A stretch of 64,000 nt of DNA from Bog-473 sp036502025. GTDB taxonomy: Bacteria; Actinomycetota; Acidimicrobiia; Acidimicrobiales; RAAP-2. How positions within the stretch are numbered: the first letter of the stretch is position 1; every line of letters begins with the position of its first letter. Shown piece after piece: positions 59,687 to 64,000 of this stretch. The DNA lies in contig DASXZJ010000029.1 of the NCBI GenBank assembly GCA_036502025.1, positions 1-64,000 on the forward strand, written 5' to 3'. The translations under genes and the position numbers were made by a program. The notes beneath the pieces are model-generated. The model was not told the origin of the DNA. It searched no databases and saw only the letters and a list, made by a program, of their open reading frames with translations.

Positions 59687-60810
59687 GGCTCAACCATCCG
59701 GCGCACCCGGGTCAGGGCCAGACCACCGGTGACGGCCGCGATGAGGCACAGGACCAGGAACGGTCCGACGACCGATCCGGCCGGCTCGCTCAGCAGGGAC
59801 AGGCGTCCGAACCCGACCAGGGCCCAACCGTTGGGCGTGCCGAGGCTCAGGACCTGGAAGAAAGTAGGCAGCGAGCCCGGCGGCAGGAGGTTGCCGCCCA
59901 AGAGCGCGAGGACAAGCCCGACGATGAGGGCGAGTCCGAAGGCCTGCTGCTCGTCGCGGGCCAACGAGGTCAGGAAGACACCCAGACCGCACATGGCGAG
60001 GGACGCCCCGATGCAGATCATCAGGACGCCGAGCGGTGCCCCCCACCGGGCCCCGAAGACGCCGGACGTTATGCCCCACATGGCGAGGATGCTGAACAAC
60101 CCGGTCAGGAAGATCGCCAGTAGCTTCCCGAGCACGATCCGGATGGGTCGTAGCGGCGCCGCCGCCAGGCGCACGAGGGTGCCGCTCGAGCGCTCCAGCA
60201 TCAGGGATCGCATGCCGAGGCCGCTCCCGATGAACAAGAACACCACGGCGATCGAGGGAGCGAAGTAGTCGAAGAGGCCGCGGCTGGCGTTGTCGAGGCT
60301 CTGGGAGGTGATCGAGATTTGGGCCGGCGCCGTCGCCACGCTGGTGCCGATGCGCGCCGCGTAGAGCCGGGTGGCCAGACCGGCGGCCACCGATTCGGCC
60401 CACTCCTGGCCGACCAGTGAGGAGGTCCGGCTGACCACTTTGAAACCGGGCGAGTGGGTGGCCCCCGGAGCGACCACTGGAATCATGAGATCGGCCAGCC
60501 GCGCCCGGGTGGCAGTCAGGATGACGCCACCCGAGAGGGTGCCCGCCGCGACTTCGGCTCTGAGCTGTTTTGCGCTGGCGATGCGATGGACGATGACGTT
60601 GGGCGGCAACTGGGCGGCGTGGGCGGCGGCGCGCACCAGCGCCGGTGAGGCACCGGACACCCCGATGGGCAGCACCCCGGGCGGCCCACTCTGGCCGAAC
60701 GCGAACCCGAGGATGGCGGCCAGCGTCAGCGGGGCCACGATGACCGAGATGACCATGGACATGTCCCGGACTCGGCGTCGCAGTTCATTGGCGGCGATGA
60801 CCCAGATCAG
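59683..60810 (-). CDS. ABC-2 type transporter permease (first), probable CTG start
   Basis: 375 aa. The conventional ATG at 60762 would begin at MSMVISVIVAPLTL, but the family start motif lies upstream: LIWVIAANELRRRVRD. The only start there is a CTG at 60810, overlapping the ATPase stop as CTGA, with a strong AAGGAG 8 nt before it (60819-60824). This implies a rare CTG initiation by translational coupling. Topology is like its partner: one N-terminal helix, outer domain, then five helices (VVFLFIGSGLGM, ILGKLLAIFLTGLFSILAMW, LIVGLVLALLGGNL, FLVLCLIAAVTGGLAL). Confidence 0.85.
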   Translation of the reverse strand: MIWVIAANELRRRVRDMSMVISVIVAPLTLAAILGFAFGQSGPPGVLPIGVSGASPALVRAAAHAAQLPPNVIVHRIASAKQLRAEVAAGTLSGGVILTATRARLADLMIPVVAPGATHSPGFKVVSRTSSLVGQEWAESVAAGLATRLYAARIGTSVATAPAQISITSQSLDNASRGLFDYFAPSIAVVFLFIGSGLGMRSLMLERSSGTLVRLAAAPLRPIRIVLGKLLAIFLTGLFSILAMWGITSGVFGARWGAPLGVLMICIGASLAMCGLGVFLTSLARDEQQAFGLALIVGLVLALLGGNLLPPGSLPTFFQVLSLGTPNGWALVGFGRLSLLSEPAGSVVGPFLVLCLIAAVTGGLALTRVRRMVEP

Positions 60811-61724
60811 TCTCGTAGCTCCTTACCGGTCAGGGCGAGGAACACGCCTTCGAGATCGGGTGAGCGCACCTCGACGCCGGTGAGCTCCACGTCCTGCTGG
60901 GCCGCCACCCTGACGACCGCGGGCAGGACCCCGGGTCCGTGGTCGGTGGTCAGTTCGAGTCCACCTTCGATCGGTCGCGCGTCCTGGACGCCGGCCAGGC
61001 TCAGGCAGGCGCTCGACAGCGATTCCCGGTCCCCGGCCACGAAGGTCAGGCGGACGCGATCCCGCCCGCCATGTTGCGCGATGAGACCGTCTGGGGTGCC
61101 CTCGGCGATAAGGCGCCCGTCGTCGATGATGCCCACGCGGTGGCAGAGCTTGGAGGCTTCCTCCATGTAGTGCGTGGTGTAGAGGACAGCGATGCCCAGT
61201 CCGGCCACCGTCTCGAGGATGGCGTTGCGGCTCTGAGGATCCACGCCGACGGTCGGCTCGTCGAGCACCAGCAGCCGGGGCGCATGGAGAAGGCCCGCCG
61301 CGATGTTGGCCCGCCGTTTCATGCCACCCGAGTACGTCCCCACCCGATCCTTGCCGCGATCGGCCAGGCCGACCAGGGCCAGCGCCTCGGCGATGCGCTG
61401 ATCGAGCAAGCGGCCCCCCAACCCGTAGAGCTGCCCGAAGAACCTGAGGTTCTCATTGGCCGAGAGGTCGGGGTACAGCGCCAGGTCCTGGGGCACGTAG
61501 CCGGTGGCGGCCTTGGCCTCGAGCGATCCACCGGGTGCGCCGTCGACGGTCACCTCGCCCTGGTCGGGGGCGAGCAGGCCGCACAGCATGGAGATGGTGG
61601 TGGTCTTGCCGGCCCCGTTTGGCCCGAGGAGCCCGTAGCATTCGCCCTCGACCACGGTGAACGAGACATCGTCCACCGCTGTTCGTTCACCGAACTTTTT
61701 CCCGAGACCCCGGCAGGTCAGCAT
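60807..61724 (-). CDS. ABC transporter ATP-binding protein (drug/antibiotic exporter type)
   Basis: 305 aa from MLTCRGLGKKFGERTAVDDV. Walker A LLGPNGAGKTTT, signature YSGGMKRRANIAAGLLHAP, Walker B LLVLDEPTVGVD, H-loop YTTHYMEEA. A C-terminal DUF4162-like tail follows (RVRLTFVAGDRESLSSACLS). Partner of two ABC-2 permeases in the same operon. Divergent from the TrmO-like gene with 19 bp between starts. Confidence 0.92.
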   Translation of the reverse strand: MLTCRGLGKKFGERTAVDDVSFTVVEGECYGLLGPNGAGKTTTISMLCGLLAPDQGEVTVDGAPGGSLEAKAATGYVPQDLALYPDLSANENLRFFGQLYGLGGRLLDQRIAEALALVGLADRGKDRVGTYSGGMKRRANIAAGLLHAPRLLVLDEPTVGVDPQSRNAILETVAGLGIAVLYTTHYMEEASKLCHRVGIIDDGRLIAEGTPDGLIAQHGGRDRVRLTFVAGDRESLSSACLSLAGVQDARPIEGGLELTTDHGPGVLPAVVRVAAQQDVELTGVEVRSPDLEGVFLALTGKELRD

Positions 61725-61743
61725 GGCTGGGACACTAACTTCA

Positions 61744-62229
61744 ATGCCTGTGATCACACTTGATCCCATCGGGGTGGTGATCGGGGGACGTGCGGACGCC
61801 ACCGACGACGATTGGGGCGACGTCCGGGCCGTCATCCGTCTCGATGCGGTCCAGTTCTCCGCCGATGTCGTGGCCGGGTTGGACGCCTTCTCCCATCTCT
61901 GCGTCGTCTTCCACTTCCACCTGGTCGACGAGGGCGCCGTGGTCACCGGGGCCCGTCACCCGAGAGGCAATCCCGACTGGCCCGAAGTGGGGATGTTCGC
62001 CCAGCGGGCCAGGATGCGCCCCAACCGCCTCGGGGTCAGTAACTGCGCCCTCGAGGCCGTCGACGGGCTCGACCTGCACGTGCGGGGGTTGGATGCCGTC
62101 GCCGGTACGCCCGTCCTCGACGTAAAGCCGTTCATGCGCGAATTCGAACCGACCGACACGCGCCAACCGGCCTGGGCCACCGACTTGATGGTGGGCTACT
62201 ACTGGCCGGGATCACCTCGGGCAGGTTGA
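61744..62229 (+). CDS. TrmO-like (TsaA/UPF0066) SAM-dependent methyltransferase
   Basis: 161 aa from MPVITLDPIGVVIGGRADAT. Family landmarks: LDAFSHLCVVFHFH, RHPRGNPDWPEVGMFAQRAR, RPNRLGVSNCALEAVDGLDL and GTPVLDVKPFM. TrmO methylates N6-threonylcarbamoyladenosine-37 of tRNA. The N-terminal half is shorter and less conserved than E. coli TrmO, and the C-terminal RNA-binding extension is absent. Stop overlaps the convergent GH99-like gene by 18 nt. Confidence 0.8.
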   Translation: MPVITLDPIGVVIGGRADATDDDWGDVRAVIRLDAVQFSADVVAGLDAFSHLCVVFHFHLVDEGAVVTGARHPRGNPDWPEVGMFAQRARMRPNRLGVSNCALEAVDGLDLHVRGLDAVAGTPVLDVKPFMREFEPTDTRQPAWATDLMVGYYWPGSPRAG

Positions 62230-63486
62230 GGTCGCTTTGGTCGTGGGGGCGCGGCGGGCGAGCTGCGCCCGGGCCGCGCCGATGTCCTTGCGGAGAACGG
62301 TGAAGGCGCTGTCGCCCTCCTCGCCGTAGCGCAGGCCCTGGGTGTAGGCGCGGCCACTGGGGCTGTCGTCTCGAGTGGTCGGGACACCAGGGACCGGCTC
62401 CACTCCGGTGTCCTCGTTCCAGTCGTTCCAGGCGGTGATGAAGATCAGCGGCGCCCGGGGATCGACGATCGGTACCGCCACCTGTCGAAAGAGGTGATCG
62501 AGGGTCGAGGCCGGCCCCGCCCCGGGCACCCATTGGCGAGCCTGCGCCGGGTGTCCGGTGGTCAGCCGCACCCCGCGGTCGTTGTAGCCGGGCGAGACGT
62601 CGGGAATGACCGGCACCTTCCCGCCCGAGGCCAGGCAGTACCGCTTCAGCAGGTTGCGCTCGTCAGTGACGATGTCGGTCAAGCCCGAGTAGCCGTCGTA
62701 GTCCTTGGCCGGCCCGAGCGCGGGGTCGTTTCCACCGAAGTAGAGGGTGTAATACGTGATGGCGTCGAAGGCGCTGATCCGGTTCGCCTGGGGCTGGGTC
62801 GTGAGCGTCGAGCCGGTCGAGGGTGGGTACTGCTCGGTGACCCGCCAGAAGATCTCGTCGCCGATGAAGTAGGGGTTGTAGCCCTGCGCCTCGAGCAGCT
62901 GGCGCGCGCCATCGATCATGCCGGTGACGTCGCCGGTCAGGGTGCGGGTGAGGTAGAGAACCACGACCGGCCGGTTGTGCAGGCGAAGGTAGCTCGGGTT
63001 GGCGAAATAGGTTCGGGCAAACGACAGCATCTGGTCGTCGAATTCCGCCTCCAGGTTCGGAGTGATGCGGGTCGTCTCGTTCCCGGCGTCGAAGCCCAGG
63101 TCCCACGTCTCGTAGAACATGCAGAACTTGATCTTTGAGATATTCGGCGCCTTGAGGAAATCGTTGACGGCGGCGTTCTGCTGCGGGCGCGAGGGCCACC
63201 AGTCGAGTGCGAAGAAGTTGACGCCCACCTGGTTGGCTTCCCGGATGGACCGCGCCGCCGTGGCCGGGTCAGTCGACTGGTCGAGAGCCGGGTTGACACC
63301 TTGTGGCGGGATCAGGTGGGCCCGGAGTGTGCCCTGGGCCAGGTTCTGAGGAAACCACAGGTAGTAGTAACTGCCAACCAGGAGGGGCGATGGGCGCGAT
63401 GCTGCTCCCACGCTCGGACCCCAGACACACAGCAGTGACAGCAGGAGGGCCGCGGTCAAGGTCGACAGCGATCTGCGCAGGACCAT
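62212..63486 (-). CDS. Secreted GH99/WbsX-like glycan-acting protein
   Basis: 424 aa. Signal peptide LRRSLSTLTAALLLSLLCVW before VGAASRPSP. Landmarks: VGSYYYLWFPQNLAQG, VNFFALDWWPSRPQQ, FCMFYETWDLGFD and the C-terminal FITAWNDWNEDTGVEP. The Trp-Asn-Glu region and DWW pattern fit GH99-like and WbsX-type TIM-barrel proteins. Endo-mannosidase action on an envelope glycan is possible, unproven. Confidence 0.8.
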   Translation of the reverse strand: MVLRRSLSTLTAALLLSLLCVWGPSVGAASRPSPLLVGSYYYLWFPQNLAQGTLRAHLIPPQGVNPALDQSTDPATAARSIREANQVGVNFFALDWWPSRPQQNAAVNDFLKAPNISKIKFCMFYETWDLGFDAGNETTRITPNLEAEFDDQMLSFARTYFANPSYLRLHNRPVVVLYLTRTLTGDVTGMIDGARQLLEAQGYNPYFIGDEIFWRVTEQYPPSTGSTLTTQPQANRISAFDAITYYTLYFGGNDPALGPAKDYDGYSGLTDIVTDERNLLKRYCLASGGKVPVIPDVSPGYNDRGVRLTTGHPAQARQWVPGAGPASTLDHLFRQVAVPIVDPRAPLIFITAWNDWNEDTGVEPVPGVPTTRDDSPSGRAYTQGLRYGEEGDSAFTVLRKDIGAARAQLARRAPTTKATSTCPR

Positions 63487-63534
63487 TCCTTCCGTTCTAC
63501 CAACCGGATGCCCCGGTGGCCCAGTAGCCAGCCC

Positions 63535-64000
63535 TCAGGTTTGAGGGCGCGGGTCCACCCGGTACATCGGGACCGGGTCGGCGAAGCCCTTGAGCGCTCG
63601 TGAAGCGAGGCGCACGAAGGTGGCGTCGACGCTGGCCCGGTCGCGGACGGACTCGGAGACCACCAGGGTGGACGAGTCGGCCAGATCGACCAGGCGCGCC
63701 GCCAGGTTCGCGGTTTCCCCGTAGTAGTCCCCGTAGAGCCCCACCACCATGCCGTGCGCCATCCCGATCCGGACCGGACGTTCGGAGAGCCTGATCAGGT
63801 CCAGACCCACCTGGCAGGCCGCCGAGGGATCTTCGAGGACGAACATCGCCTCGTCGCCGATCAACTTGACCACACGGCCGCCGCCGGCGCCGACGAGGTC
63901 CCAGACCTGCTCTTCGAAGCTCCGGAGCAGGTTGGCCATCTCCCGGATGGACACGGCACGGAGGGTCTCGGTCGATCCGACGAGGTCGGCGAAACAGACG
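63535..64000 (-). CDS. Class III adenylate/guanylate cyclase domain (partial, runs off the window)
   Basis: The 3' 155 codons. The first visible residues CFADLVGSTETLRAV carry the metal-binding Asp of class III cyclases; VVKLIGDEAMFVLEDP holds the second metal region and GMAHGMVVGLYGDYYGETAN ARL the substrate-binding loop. DSSTLVVSESVRD and LKGFADPVPMYRV end the domain. The N-terminal part, likely with a sensor or membrane region, is beyond 64000. Makes cAMP or cGMP, or could be a nucleotide-binding non-catalytic variant. Confidence 0.85.
   Translation of the reverse strand, partial: VCFADLVGSTETLRAVSIREMANLLRSFEEQVWDLVGAGGGRVVKLIGDEAMFVLEDPSAACQVGLDLIRLSERPVRIGMAHGMVVGLYGDYYGETANLAARLVDLADSSTLVVSESVRDRASVDATFVRLASRALKGFADPVPMYRVDPRPQT

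Noticed and set aside
1..64000. CRISPR arrays
   Set aside because: No series of equally spaced direct repeats and no cas-like genes seen on reading through both strands.

Overview
The window looks like a chromosomal stretch of a high-GC actinobacterium, probably of the Acidimicrobiia type. This is inferred from gene content: a LexA box of the form CGAAC-N4-GTTCG, an NrdR next to lexA, a mycothiol-type (MDMPI/DinB_2) enzyme, an F420/LLM-type oxidoreductase, a class E sortase and GlnD. Species cannot be named from sequence alone. GTG starts and 1-4 nt stop/start overlaps are common.

Layout. (1) 1-5988 is the right part of an accessory region. A complete IS3-family element has cut a DNA methyltransferase gene. 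It is followed by a coupled micro-ORF and ribbon-helix-helix gene, then an XRE-ImmA-serine recombinase module whose recombinase ORF runs into the 3' part of a host DUF1801 gene, apparently an integration scar. (2) 6017-22206 is core chromosome: oxidoreductases, an FKBP lipoprotein, Fpg/Nei glycosylase, the SOS block lexA / LysM division-inhibitor-like gene / nrdR / PIG-L deacetylase / dinB with four LexA boxes between lexA and the LysM gene, then sortase, L,D-transpeptidase and glnD. (3) 22241-27281 is tRNA-Cys with a 5-kb island integrated at its 3' end. The island has a 47-bp direct repeat at both ends, paired arm-type repeats, a truncated tyrosine integrase, and two converging ECF sigma factor modules, each with its own single-pass membrane partner, one being a beta-propeller. 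(4) 27372-33599 holds an exonuclease, a PhyH dioxygenase, tRNA-Val and then a decayed stretch with frameshifted genes around a GH5 hydrolase and its divergent TetR regulator. (5) 33600-39109 has a secreted DUF2961/GH172 protein and a PadR-controlled MacB/FtsX-type ABC exporter operon with an unusually clear palindromic operator. (6) 39147-53577 is metabolic: ABC solute-binding protein, sulfotransferase, MDR reductase, carbonic anhydrase, CoA-transferase, disulfide reductase, acyl-CoA dehydrogenase, rpiA. (7) 53559-64000 carries a P450, two alpha/beta hydrolases (one a clear haloalkane dehalogenase), a Baeyer-Villiger-like monooxygenase, an ABC-2 exporter, a TrmO-like enzyme, a GH99-like secreted protein and a partial adenylate cyclase.

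How genes work together. The lexA block reads as one DNA-damage response unit: LexA controls itself and, divergently, a LysM envelope protein with the likely role of delaying division, with nrdR (dNTP control) and dinB (translesion synthesis) downstream in the same direction. The tRNA-Cys island reads as a small mobile unit that delivers extracytoplasmic signalling, now probably immobile. The 54-58.7 kb cluster could, by inference, take a halogenated or cyclic substrate through dehalogenation, oxidation, Baeyer-Villiger insertion and ester hydrolysis. The strongest candidates for something undescribed are the two ECF modules of the island, especially the beta-propeller membrane partner, and the recombinase-DUF1801 junction.
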